A DNA stretch of 64,000 nucleotides from Actinomycetes bacterium. Its GTDB lineage: Bacteria > Actinomycetota > Acidimicrobiia > Acidimicrobiales > Ilumatobacteraceae. Within the stretch, counting starts at the first letter, position 1, and every line of letters begins with the position of its first letter. Positions 35,035 to 43,202 of this stretch are shown one piece after another. The position numbers and the translations under genes were made by a program. The stretch is taken from NCBI GenBank assembly GCA_025360105.1, contig JANYCT010000085.1, positions 1-64,000 of the forward strand, given 5' to 3'. The notes beneath the pieces were generated by a model that did no database searches, was not told the DNA's origin, and worked only from the letters and a program-made list of their open reading frames with translations.

Positions 35035-36264
35035 ATGAAACGAATTGGGAGTGCGTGGCTTGTTGCCGGCTCATTGATCGCAACGAGCTGTGGGCCAGCG
35101 TCGGTGAGAGTCGCGGGCGTGGACTCAAGCGCAAAGAGTCAAGGACCGGCGCCGACATCTGTTGTCGGCCAGACTGCGCCCGTCACCGGGTTCGCGCTCA
35201 CCTCATCCGAGTTTCGGCCGATCTTGTTGACGACGAAGCGCAGCTGGCCCGACGTTGCTTCTGATATCGCGATCACGGTGTTTCGCGACCCTGCAGGAGG
35301 GATCTTGACCATCGTCGACGAACAGATCTCGAGCGAAGGTCGCCCAGAGGTTGTTGGGGCGACTGACCCATCGGTCGACAACAGCCAAGCAGTCGTGGTG
35401 ACGAACTCGCGGCAACTCACGGTCACGGTGTCTGGCGTACAGCACGCACGATCTGTACGAGATGACGTCACTGCCGCGCTGATGAAGGCGGCGCGTGATA
35501 CGAGTGTCGAGATCGCTTTGCGCGCCGCTGCGGCGCAATTCGAGCTGCGCGACCAGAGTTCAGCCGGCGGCGTGGGAACCGGCTATGCGGTCACGTACTC
35601 GGATGGCGACACCGACATCACCCTCGCCGTCAACCCGGTGGCCGATTCAACCGAAGTGCAGGCAAACGATGTGCTGTCTGCGCGAACGTTCGTTCAACAC
35701 CGTGGCAACAGGGAGTACGTGACGGAGCCCGCTGTTGCTGGCGACCCGACGCAGGTTCGTTGGATCGAGAGTGGGTACCTCGTGAGTCTCATCGGCCCAG
35801 CTCGTCAGGTGAAAACCCTCTTGGACGAGGTCAGGCCCGTATCGAGCGACCCCGGAGAGACAATCGGCACGTTGATTGTGTCGAACCTCAGAGCGACCCC
35901 GCTGATCGATTCCGTCCAGATGTCGGACAGGAAAATAGAGCGCCATGAAGGAGTTCGTGGTGGCTCTGGTTCGGTATGTGTTCTCGACAAATCTGGCGCG
36001 GTTGGATGTGCCCAGTATGCACTCGTCGGCAGTATCGCCTCAGTGCTCGTTGGTTCCGATTGGTTGCTCGTGGTGATCGTGCCATCAGCGAAGCCGACTA
36101 CCCACTTTCGGACATCCCCCGGAATCGACTTCGAGTCGGTGACGGTCAACGAATTTGACTGGTCGGTCGGCGTACCCGACAGCGAGGTCCAATCGATCTC
36201 GATCTCGTATGGAACCGAGGGGATCGCCAACGATTTCGTCTCGACGTTGCTCAGGCCGGGTTGA
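35035..36264 (+). CDS. hypothetical lipoprotein
   Basis: A 409-residue protein that I cannot assign. MKRIGSAWLVAGSLIATSC is a signal peptide with lipobox ATSC at residue ~19, so it should be lipid-anchored outside the membrane. The body is rich in Val, Thr, Ser and Asp with alternating hydrophobic residues, as in beta-sheet domains (AVVVTNSRQLTVTVSGVQH, VSLIGPARQVKTLLDEVRP). Two cysteines (SVCVLDKSGAVGCAQ) could form a disulfide. ATG 35035 is set by GGAGG 6 bases upstream. Codon choice looks less GC-biased than in the neighbours, hinting at accessory origin. It may be a cell-surface binding protein. Confidence 0.65.
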   Translation: MKRIGSAWLVAGSLIATSCGPASVRVAGVDSSAKSQGPAPTSVVGQTAPVTGFALTSSEFRPILLTTKRSWPDVASDIAITVFRDPAGGILTIVDEQISSEGRPEVVGATDPSVDNSQAVVVTNSRQLTVTVSGVQHARSVRDDVTAALMKAARDTSVEIALRAAAAQFELRDQSSAGGVGTGYAVTYSDGDTDITLAVNPVADSTEVQANDVLSARTFVQHRGNREYVTEPAVAGDPTQVRWIESGYLVSLIGPARQVKTLLDEVRPVSSDPGETIGTLIVSNLRATPLIDSVQMSDRKIERHEGVRGGSGSVCVLDKSGAVGCAQYALVGSIASVLVGSDWLLVVIVPSAKPTTHFRTSPGIDFESVTVNEFDWSVGVPDSEVQSISISYGTEGIANDFVSTLLRPG

Positions 36265-36337
36265 CTCTGCTTCGAAGCCGACGAGCAATGCCGTGCTGAG
36301 GTGAGGTCCCGCCTGAGCGCGTTGGGCCAAACTTCGA

Positions 36338-36343
36338 TAAGTT
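36338..36343 (+). promoter_or_regulatory. -10-like TAAGTT, leaderless
   Basis: TAAGTT is exactly 6 bases before ATG 36350 of the AAA+ ATPase gene; no Shine-Dalgarno sequence. Confidence 0.55.
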
Positions 36344-36349
36344 CGGCCC

Positions 36350-37753
36350 ATGGCGCAGATGGCAACAACTCTTGGTGAACTCAAGGCTTCCGGCTGGCAG
36401 TCGTGGCCCGTGAAAGAGGAGATCCGTCGCAACGCAGTCGTGAAGATCTCCGCTGGGGAGCCGTTGTTCGATGGTGTGATGGGCTACGAGGACACGGTGA
36501 TGCCGCAACTCGAGAACGCCTTGCTGGCCGGTCACGACGTGATCTTCCTCGGCGAGCGCGGCCAGGCCAAAACGCGCATCATTCGCTCGCTCACTGGCCT
36601 GCTCGACGAATGGATGCCCATCGTCGCCGGTAGCGAGATCAACGACGACCCGTACTCGCCGGTGTCAAAGCATGCGCGAGATCTCGTGGTTGAGAAGGGC
36701 GACGACACGCCTATCACCTGGGTGCACCGCTCCGATCGTTATGGCGAGAAGTTGGCTACCCCCGATACGTCGATTGCCGATCTCATCGGCGAGGTCGATC
36801 CGATCAAGGTCGCCGAAGGTCGCTACCTCAGCGATGAACTCACCCTGCATTACGGCCTCGTGCCGCGCACCAACCGCGGCATCTTCGCGATCAACGAGAT
36901 TCCCGATCTCGCCGAGCGTATTCAGGTCGGTCTGCTCAACGTGCTCGAAGAGCGCGACGTGCAGGTGCGCGGCTACAAGATTCGCCTGCCGCTCGACGTC
37001 ATGCTCGTCGCCTCGGCGAACCCCGACGACTACACCAACCGCGGCCGCATCATCACGCCGCTCAAGGACCGCTTCGGTAGTCAGATCCGCACGCATTACC
37101 CACTCGAGGTCGAGACCGAAGTGGAGATCATGCGCCAAGAGGCTCGGCCCGCCAGCGTGGGCGATGTGTCCGTGCGCGTGCCCGACTACATGGAAGAAGT
37201 CATCGCCACGCTCAGCCATCTCGCTCGTGCGAGTAGCCAGGTGAACCAGCGCAGCGGTGTGTCGGTACGACTCTCGGTGAGTAACAGCGAGGTCCTCGCC
37301 GCTAATGCGTTGCGGCGTGCCCTGCGCGCCGGCGAACGCGAAGTGGTGCCGCGCATCTGCGACCTCGGCGCCATTGCGGCGTCCACTTCGGGCAAGATCG
37401 AAATCGAGTCGTTGGAAGATGGCCGCGAGGGCGCGATTCTCGAGAACCTCGTGCGTTCGGCCGTGCTCACCGTGTACAAGCAGCGCGTCACGCCCGATCA
37501 GGTGCGCGATGTCATCGCTGCATTCGACGAGGGCATCGTGGCGCATACCGGCGAGGACATGACTTCGGCCGACGAGGTCGCTTTGCTCGACTCGGTGCCC
37601 GCGCTTGGTGGGCCGGTTCTGTCGCTCGCGGGTGGCGACGAATCACCTGCCGCACTCGCCGCTGCGGTCGAGTTCGTGCTCGAGGGTCTGCATCTGTCGA
37701 AGCGGCTCAACAAGGATTCCGCCGGCTCGCGGGCCACCTACCGCGGCCGCTGA
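36350..37753 (+). CDS. magnesium chelatase ChlI-like AAA+ ATPase
   Basis: A 467-residue AAA+ ATPase. The Walker A loop is FLGERGQAKTRIIRSL near residue 68. Walker B and sensor regions follow: GIFAINEIPDLAERIQVGLL near 180 and LVASANPDDYTNRGRIITPLKDRFGSQI. The long insertion and the DDPYSPVSKHARDL segment match the ChlI/MoxR-related group annotated in Actinobacteria as magnesium chelatase-like. No chlorophyll or cobalamin chelatase genes are nearby. Its partner is probably the VWA protein starting at 39395, an AAA+ plus VWA combination typical of MoxR-type metal-insertion or protein-remodelling chaperones. It is separated from that partner by two minus-strand genes. Confidence 0.88.
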   Translation: MAQMATTLGELKASGWQSWPVKEEIRRNAVVKISAGEPLFDGVMGYEDTVMPQLENALLAGHDVIFLGERGQAKTRIIRSLTGLLDEWMPIVAGSEINDDPYSPVSKHARDLVVEKGDDTPITWVHRSDRYGEKLATPDTSIADLIGEVDPIKVAEGRYLSDELTLHYGLVPRTNRGIFAINEIPDLAERIQVGLLNVLEERDVQVRGYKIRLPLDVMLVASANPDDYTNRGRIITPLKDRFGSQIRTHYPLEVETEVEIMRQEARPASVGDVSVRVPDYMEEVIATLSHLARASSQVNQRSGVSVRLSVSNSEVLAANALRRALRAGEREVVPRICDLGAIAASTSGKIEIESLEDGREGAILENLVRSAVLTVYKQRVTPDQVRDVIAAFDEGIVAHTGEDMTSADEVALLDSVPALGGPVLSLAGGDESPAALAAAVEFVLEGLHLSKRLNKDSAGSRATYRGR

Positions 37754-37783
37754 GCCCACCTCGCCTAACGATACGGCGCCGCC

Positions 37784-38818
37784 CTATTCGGTGATGCCGA
37801 AGTAGAGGCGCCCACTGTCTTTCAACTCCCGGTCGCGGCTGATGATGCCTCGTCCGGTGTTCTGCTCCGTAAAGTCGGTGTCCGTTGCGTCGAACGCCGG
37901 GCTCACGCCTATGGAGATCAGCGGCAGCGCGGTGGCCGCTTCGGTGGTCTGTTGGAGATAGCGCTCAACCACCGATTCACGATCTGCGTCGGTGCCGGCG
38001 GGCAGCAGCATCGTGACGGCCATCTGGCGGTCGATGCCCTGCTCGGCGGCGCGGTGCAACAAACCCAACGCATCGCGCTCGTGGCGCACGGTGATGCCCA
38101 ACACATCGCATGACCCGGCCAGATCGGCGATCTCGTTGTCGGCGCGTCCGGGGATGCTCACCACGCCGTCGCGCAGGCCCTGCAACCACAGCCGCCAACG
38201 GATCTGATCGAGGCGCTTTGCCGCGTGTTCGGCCGGGATGGTCTGATCAACGGGACGCACGATCTCCATCCCGAACGACGTGATCACCGGAGGTCCGCCG
38301 CGCAGGACCCGCCACGCATCGCGCCAACCGGTGATGACGGTGTCGAGCACCTCGCCGTGACGACGTGGGTCATCGGGGAACAAACGGTTGGCGACGGCGA
38401 GTGGGTGGTCGATGGGTACCCAGCCGGCAACGTTGTCGCCGAACGAATCGGCGCAGACCTCGACCCAGCGCGGCCACCAGTGGCCCGCCCACTTGGGGTC
38501 CGCGAATCCGCCGTCGTTGTCGAACCACTTCGGTACGCCGCGTTCGAGCAGCGTGAACTGCAGGGCCACGTTGCACGAACGAGCGGTCTGCGTAGCACCC
38601 GTATAGAACTCGACCGCATCGCCATTGACGGCACCCGCGCTCGGTTGCATCCACGACCAGTCGACGCCGATACGAATTTCGTCGGCACCCAGTTCTGCGA
38701 GCAGTGCGATGTCCTCGTGCAGGCGCACGCGATCGAGCGTGGCGCCCGGGATCACGACGCTGCGGCGGGGCGAGCCAGAAGGGGAGCCAGTGCAGGACTC
38801 GGTGGAGGCGCCGGGCAC
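37784..38818 (-). CDS. GH1-like (beta/alpha)8 protein, probably lacking catalytic residues
   Basis: A 344-residue protein resembling a short family-1 glycosidase. LHEDIALLAELGADEIRIGVDWSWMQPSAGAVN matches the early barrel of GH1 (here quoted in part: ELGADEIRIGVDWSWMQP), and later YTGATQTARSCNVALQFTLL and WAGHWWPRWVEVCADSFG correspond to the helix before the acid/base site. Where GH1 enzymes have the NEP motif, this protein reads WVPIDHPLAV. No clear ENG nucleophile motif follows. It is also shorter than GH1 (~450). It is likely a pseudoenzyme or a new specificity. Start GTG 38818 shares one base with the stop codon of the upstream cyclase-domain gene, so the two are coupled. Confidence 0.6.
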   Translation of the reverse strand: MPGASTESCTGSPSGSPRRSVVIPGATLDRVRLHEDIALLAELGADEIRIGVDWSWMQPSAGAVNGDAVEFYTGATQTARSCNVALQFTLLERGVPKWFDNDGGFADPKWAGHWWPRWVEVCADSFGDNVAGWVPIDHPLAVANRLFPDDPRRHGEVLDTVITGWRDAWRVLRGGPPVITSFGMEIVRPVDQTIPAEHAAKRLDQIRWRLWLQGLRDGVVSIPGRADNEIADLAGSCDVLGITVRHERDALGLLHRAAEQGIDRQMAVTMLLPAGTDADRESVVERYLQQTTEAATALPLISIGVSPAFDATDTDFTEQNTGRGIISRDRELKDSGRLYFGITE

Positions 38819-39369
38819 TAGAGGCCGAATGGGGCGCGAGTCCAGAGTTCGCTGGTGTCGGTGCCCTCGGCCTCGGTGAGTTCGCCGGTGAGTTCGAAGA
38901 CTTCGATGGCGCCGGGGAACCCGCGCAGTTCCAACGCCCCGTGGGCGGTTGCGTGGATACCTGCTGGCAGGCGTTCGAGTTGCATTGAGGGGATCAGCAC
39001 TTCGAACGGCCCGGCGGCATCGCACAGACGCGCCGCCATATTGACTGCTGACCCGATGTAGTCGTCGCCTTCGAACAGCAGCGCATGGCCGGTGGCAATG
39101 CCCACGCGCAGCGACAGCGGTGCGCACACGTGAGAAGCCTTGGCTTCGAGGTCCATCGAGAACGCCACGCAGTCGGTCTGATTCATGGCCACGATCATGC
39201 AGCCATCGCCCAGCCACTTCGCAATGCGCACTCCGTGTGCACTGGAGACATCGCGCGCAATGGCCCGAAACGCGCTGAGGATGCGGCCTGCGGCATCGTC
39301 GCCAAAGGCAGCGGTGTAGTTGGTAAAACCGGAAAGGTCCACAAATGCGAACGTGCGGGGGACACGCAT
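38818..39369 (-). CDS. class III adenylate/guanylate cyclase-domain protein
   Basis: A 183-residue stand-alone class III nucleotide cyclase catalytic domain. Metal-binding aspartates sit in FAFVDLSGFTNYT (residue ~11) and AKWLGDGCMIV (~55). The transition-state Asn/Arg pair is in GSAVNMAARLC (N-x3-R). LRVGIATGHALLFEGDDYIG is also typical. It lacks membrane or sensory domains, so it is probably soluble and its activity may depend on a partner. The C-terminal tail (VFELTGELTEAEGTD) is acidic. ATG 39369 is 25 bases from the divergent VWA gene, and their -10 boxes overlap. It overlaps the downstream GH1-like gene by one base. Confidence 0.85.
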   Translation of the reverse strand: MRVPRTFAFVDLSGFTNYTAAFGDDAAGRILSAFRAIARDVSSAHGVRIAKWLGDGCMIVAMNQTDCVAFSMDLEAKASHVCAPLSLRVGIATGHALLFEGDDYIGSAVNMAARLCDAAGPFEVLIPSMQLERLPAGIHATAHGALELRGFPGAIEVFELTGELTEAEGTDTSELWTRAPFGL

Positions 39370-39378
39370 AACACCGTC

Positions 39379-39388
39379 AGGCTAGCGT
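39379..39388. promoter_or_regulatory. overlapping divergent -10 boxes (shared GCTAGC)
   Basis: TAGCGT (39383-39388, plus) is 6 bases before ATG 39395 of the VWA gene. TAGCCT (39384-39379, minus) is 9 bases before ATG 39369 of the cyclase gene. The two boxes share a TA step in a GCTAGC palindrome, so the polymerases would compete. Confidence 0.5.
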
Positions 39389-39394
39389 GCGATC

Positions 39395-41413
39395 ATGGCT
39401 GCACGGTTCACCTATTCACGATGGGATGGCACGCAGAAGGGTTTCGAGCTCGACGCGGAAACCGTGTTCGACGCTATGACCGACGATCTGCTGTATCACG
39501 GAGACGTGAACAGCGCCCTGCGTCGCATGATGCAAGAGGGTTTCAAGGACCGCAACGGCGACCGGCTGCAGGGCATGCGCGAGATCATGGATCGGCTGCG
39601 TCAGGAGCGTCAGGAGCGTCTCGATCGTGGAGATCTCGGCGGTGTCTTCCAGGAGATCGCCGACGCACTCGACGATATCGTCGACGAAGAACGTCATGCC
39701 GTCGAGAACGCGAAGAACGCGGCAGAGGCCAGTGGCGACGAGCGCCGCGCCGAGACCGCGCGTCAAACTGCCGAGGATCGCAATTTCCGCCTCGACATGC
39801 TGCCCGACGATCTCGCCGGCAAGGTACGCGAACTGCAGGCCTACGACTTCGAATCGGCCGAGGCGAAGCAGCGTTTCGACGATCTGATGGACACGCTCCG
39901 CCAACAACTCATGCAGCAAGCTGTCGACCAGATGAGCGGCGCAATGCAGAACATGTCGCCCGAGGACATGCAGCACATGAAAGACATGCTCGCCGGGCTG
40001 AACGAGATGCTCGACAAGCAACAGCGCGGCGAGGATCCCGGCTTCGAAGAGTTCATGGAGAACTTCGGGGACTTCTTCCCCGAAAATCCCGAAACGCTCG
40101 AAGAACTGCTCGAGATCATGGCCCAGCGCATGGCCGCGATGCAGGCGATGATGAACTCGATGACACCCGAGCAGCGTGCGCAGATGCAACAGCTCAGTGA
40201 CCAGCTGATGGAAGACATGGACCTGCGTTGGCAGATTGATCAGCTCGGCCAGAACCTGCGGGGCATGTTCCCGCAGATGAATTGGAACCAGAGCTACGAC
40301 ATGCAGGGCCAAGATCCCATGGGATTCGGTCAGGCGATGCAAACCATGCAGGAGCTCGGCGAACTCGACCAGCTCGAGAACCTGTTGCGCAACGCCACCA
40401 CACCGGGCGCGTTGGCCGAGGCCGACATGGATCGTGTGCGCGATCTCATGGGCGACGACGCCGCAAAGTCACTCGCCCGTATGGCCGAACTCGCGAAGAT
40501 GCTCGAGGAAGCCGGCCTCATCCAGAACAAGGAAGGTCGCCTCGAACTCACGCCGAAGGGCCTGCGCAAGATCGGCTCGAACGCGCTGCGCGATCTGTAC
40601 AGCAAGCTCGCCAAGGACAAGACTGGTCAGCATCAGATGGACCGCTTCGGGCAGGGCCACGAGCGCACCTACGAGACCAAGCAGTACGAGTACGGCGATC
40701 CGTTCAACCTCGATCTCCAACGCACGCTGCGCAACGCCATCCGCCGTGGTGGGTCAGGAACGCCGGTGCGTTTGTCGCCTGACGATTTCGAGATCGAACG
40801 CACCGAGCACGTCACGCGCTCGTCCACCGTGCTCATGCTCGACCTCTCGATGAGCATGCCCATGCGCGATAACTTCCTGCCGGCGAAGAAGGTGGCGATG
40901 GCGTTGCATTCGCTGATCACGTCGCAGTTCCCGCGCGACTACATGGGCTTGGTCGGTTTCGGTGAAGTGGCTCGCGTCATTACCGCAGAGCAACTCCCCG
41001 AAGTCAGTTGGGACTTTGCCTACGGCACCAACATGCAGCACGCGCTCATGCTCAGCCGCCAACTGTTGTCACGCCAGACCGGCACCAAGCAGATCATCAT
41101 GATCACCGACGGCGAACCCACGGCGCATATCACGGCCAGCGGGCACCCGTACTTCAACTATCCGCCCACGCAGGAGACCATCGAGGCGACGCTGCGCGAG
41201 GTCGTGCGGTGCACGAAGGACAACATTCGTATCAACACCTTCATGCTCGATGCCGATCGGTCGTTGAAGAGTTTCATCGAGAAGCTCACCGCCATCAACC
41301 GGGGCCGTGCTTTCTTTACCACGCCCGACACGCTGGGCGACTACGTGCTCGTCGACTTCATCGAGAACAAGAAGAAGATGGCCCGCGGCAACGGCCGTCG
41401 CGCCGCTGGCTGA
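39395..41413 (+). CDS. VWA-domain protein, predicted partner of the AAA+ ATPase
   Basis: A 672-residue protein. Residues ~1-400 are long, charged and methionine/glutamine-rich, with coiled-coil-like helices (QAMMNSMTPEQRAQMQQLSD). A C-terminal von Willebrand factor A domain starts near residue 475. Its metal-ion site is LMLDLSMSMPM (DxSxS) with ITDGEPTAHI supplying the later Asp. The architecture equals the ChlD/CobT-like subunits that work with ChlI/MoxR-type ATPases such as the one at 36350. No membrane segment is seen, so the complex is probably cytosolic. ATG 39395 has a TAGCGT box 6 bases upstream. Confidence 0.87.
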   Translation: MAARFTYSRWDGTQKGFELDAETVFDAMTDDLLYHGDVNSALRRMMQEGFKDRNGDRLQGMREIMDRLRQERQERLDRGDLGGVFQEIADALDDIVDEERHAVENAKNAAEASGDERRAETARQTAEDRNFRLDMLPDDLAGKVRELQAYDFESAEAKQRFDDLMDTLRQQLMQQAVDQMSGAMQNMSPEDMQHMKDMLAGLNEMLDKQQRGEDPGFEEFMENFGDFFPENPETLEELLEIMAQRMAAMQAMMNSMTPEQRAQMQQLSDQLMEDMDLRWQIDQLGQNLRGMFPQMNWNQSYDMQGQDPMGFGQAMQTMQELGELDQLENLLRNATTPGALAEADMDRVRDLMGDDAAKSLARMAELAKMLEEAGLIQNKEGRLELTPKGLRKIGSNALRDLYSKLAKDKTGQHQMDRFGQGHERTYETKQYEYGDPFNLDLQRTLRNAIRRGGSGTPVRLSPDDFEIERTEHVTRSSTVLMLDLSMSMPMRDNFLPAKKVAMALHSLITSQFPRDYMGLVGFGEVARVITAEQLPEVSWDFAYGTNMQHALMLSRQLLSRQTGTKQIIMITDGEPTAHITASGHPYFNYPPTQETIEATLREVVRCTKDNIRINTFMLDADRSLKSFIEKLTAINRGRAFFTTPDTLGDYVLVDFIENKKKMARGNGRRAAG

Positions 41414-41486
41414 GAGTCGAAATCTTTCTGGAGCAATGTTCCAGCATCGGGAACCAAATGCTCGGTTCGGGGCTCTCTACAGATGA

Positions 41487-42008
41487 ATGTTGGAACCTGA
41501 TGAGATGACCGAGCACGAGCTACCCGCAACTGATGCCGTCGATGGTGGCACACAGTGGGTGCCGTTGCGCGGCGATGCCACTGACACGTACCAGCGTCTG
41601 TACGAGCCACTGTGCCGGATGGCGTTCCTGCTTGTGGACACCCGCGAGCAGGCCGAGGAAGTGGTGCAGGAGGCATTCGCCAAGGCGTTGCCGCGCTGGA
41701 CCAAGCTCACGAATCCCGATGCTTACGTGCGCGCCAGTGTGCTCAATGGTTGTCGCCGGGTGCATCGGCGTCGGGCCTTGGCGCGTCGACGTCCGGTGCC
41801 ACACGAGGGCCTCGATACCCCTGCGGTCACCGACCACGTGATCGACGCATTGCGTCGCTTGCCATCGCCCCAGCGCGAGGTCGTCGTGCTGCGTTTCTAC
41901 CTGCAATCCACTGATGCCGAAATCGCGGAAACGCTCGGCATCGCCATCGGCACCGTGAAGTCATCACTGAGCCGCGCCAAGACCCGCCTGAAAGAGGAAC
42001 TGCAATGA
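41487..42008 (+). CDS. SigE-like ECF sigma factor
   Basis: A 173-residue sigma-70 family factor with regions 2 and 4 only. Region 2 is YQRLYEPLCRMAFLLVDTRE with QAEEVVQEAFAKAL. Region 4 is RLPSPQREVVVLRFYLQSTD with the helix-turn-helix AEIAETLGIAIGTVKSSLSR. This matches the SigE-type ECF group of Actinobacteria. The start is either ATG 41487 or ATG 41505 (MTEHELPATD); the family N-terminus does not decide. The stop overlaps the next gene as ATGA, so the two are coupled. The downstream membrane protein is its probable regulator. Confidence 0.88.
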   Translation: MLEPDEMTEHELPATDAVDGGTQWVPLRGDATDTYQRLYEPLCRMAFLLVDTREQAEEVVQEAFAKALPRWTKLTNPDAYVRASVLNGCRRVHRRRALARRRPVPHEGLDTPAVTDHVIDALRRLPSPQREVVVLRFYLQSTDAEIAETLGIAIGTVKSSLSRAKTRLKEELQ

Positions 42009-43015
42009 GCGAAATCGATGAAGTCCTGGCCGAAAGCATGCGCCGCCGTGCCGCGGAGGCCCGCCTCGGTGGAGGCTCGATGGCCGACGTTCAGCAGCGC
42101 GTGGTGCGTCGTCGCCGCCGCGTTGCCACCGCCGCGTGCGCAGTGCTCGTGATCCCTGCACTGGTGGGGATCGGTGTCGTGATCGGTCAGCACTCTTCCC
42201 GCAACAACATCAGTGCCGCCGCCGAAGATGGCACGACGCAGAGCACGGTTGTTTCGCCTGGTGCACCGTGTGCGGCCAGCTTCCCGGCAGGGGTGACACC
42301 GACGCCATGCGCCATGACCAACGGCTTGGTGGTGTCCTGCGCCAGCGGGGGAAGCGGTAGCGGCACGGTGAGGGTCGGTGCCCCCGGCGTCGTACCGCCC
42401 GAGCCAGCGCCAGCAGGCACGGTACCAGCAAGCACAACTCCGCCCGACTCCGCGGTCCTCATCACGCCCGAGCCAGCGCCAGCAGGCACGGTACCAGCAA
42501 ACACAACTCCGCCCGACTCAGCGGTCCTCATCACGCCCGACACCGGACCGGCGAACACCTACCCGGTGATCGATCCCTCGACCGTCGACTGCTCGATGCC
42601 CGCGTGCGTGAGCGGCGTGATGGGTACCTCGACCCAGTCCGTCGAGGTCGGCGCCAGCGGTTCCGGTACCGCTGCGGATGGGCCAACCGGTGATGCCAGC
42701 ACCGTGCCTCCCGGCGAGATCATCGCACCGTCGGTGGAACCAGCGGCGATTGCCCCCGGCTCCGTGCCTCCTGATGCCGGCACCAAGGTGGTCGGTACCA
42801 ATGGCGCCGTCGTCAGCGTTGCCGGCCCCATCAACTGCGGTGGCCCCACGAGTTGGACATGCACCGGCGAGATCACCACGTCGTCCACCCAGCCCGGCTG
42901 GCGTGACTTCACCCAGTGCGTTCCCGTGTACCCCACGGTCGACGGTACGACCACCGTTGAGTCCGGCACTGTTCAGGCCGACACGATGGTGCCTGTCCCC
43001 GCTCCAACTCCATAG
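42005..43015 (+). CDS. single-pass membrane protein with Pro/Thr-rich repeats, putative sigma regulator
   Basis: A 336-residue protein. A short cytosolic part (residues 1-39, MSEIDEVLAESMRRRAAEA and a run of arginines) leads to one transmembrane helix (VATAACAVLVIPALVGIGVV). The ~270-residue extracytoplasmic region is Pro, Thr, Gly and Val rich. It contains two exact-length 23-residue repeats (PEPAPAGTVP...SAVLIT). The topology and position after an ECF factor suggest an anti-sigma-like partner, but no zinc anti-sigma motif (HxxxCxxC) is present. Four cysteines occur in the outer half (TWTCTGE, DFTQCVPV and others). The start ATG 42005 overlaps the sigma gene stop. Confidence 0.6.
   Translation: MSEIDEVLAESMRRRAAEARLGGGSMADVQQRVVRRRRRVATAACAVLVIPALVGIGVVIGQHSSRNNISAAAEDGTTQSTVVSPGAPCAASFPAGVTPTPCAMTNGLVVSCASGGSGSGTVRVGAPGVVPPEPAPAGTVPASTTPPDSAVLITPEPAPAGTVPANTTPPDSAVLITPDTGPANTYPVIDPSTVDCSMPACVSGVMGTSTQSVEVGASGSGTAADGPTGDASTVPPGEIIAPSVEPAAIAPGSVPPDAGTKVVGTNGAVVSVAGPINCGGPTSWTCTGEITTSSTQPGWRDFTQCVPVYPTVDGTTTVESGTVQADTMVPVPAPTP
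42398..42535 (+). repeat. 69-base tandem repeat inside the membrane-protein gene
   Basis: Two in-frame 69-base copies (42398-42466 and 42467-42535) encode nearly identical 23-residue units of Pro/Thr/Ala-rich sequence. Three base differences are visible. The recent duplication suggests the length of the stalk-like region varies. Confidence 0.8.
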
Positions 43016-43036
43016 TCTCACCCGCTCACACGCGAG

Positions 43037-43077
43037 GTTGCGCCCTCGCGGCCCCTCACGGGCCCGTACGGCGCAAC
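43037..43077. other. nested inverted repeat
   Basis: GTTGCGCC (43037-43044) pairs perfectly with GGCGCAAC (43070-43077). Inside, GGCCC pairs with GGGCC. No T-run follows, so a Rho-independent terminator role is doubtful. Confidence 0.5.
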
Positions 43078-43184
43078 TTCGGCGCGTGCGTTCGGCACAG
43101 AGGCATGCGGTGGCGGCCCGCAACGCGCCCGGGCTTGCTGGAGCCGGTGACAGGTCGTGGGGCTTCGCGCTCAACGCGCGAGAA

Positions 43185-43202
43185 ATCTCACAAATGTGAA
43201 AT
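43185..43202. promoter_or_regulatory. candidate operator upstream of whiB
   Basis: An 18-base palindrome with core TCACA-AA-TGTGA and a near-symmetrical extension of AT on both sides. It lies 7 bases upstream of the possible -35 box of whiB. The half-site order is opposite to a CRP site. Confidence 0.4.

Noticed and set aside
43188-43199. CRP site before whiB
   Set aside because: The half-sites are in reverse order (TCACA then TGTGA) and only 2 bases apart, unlike a CRP site (TGTGA-N6-TCACA).
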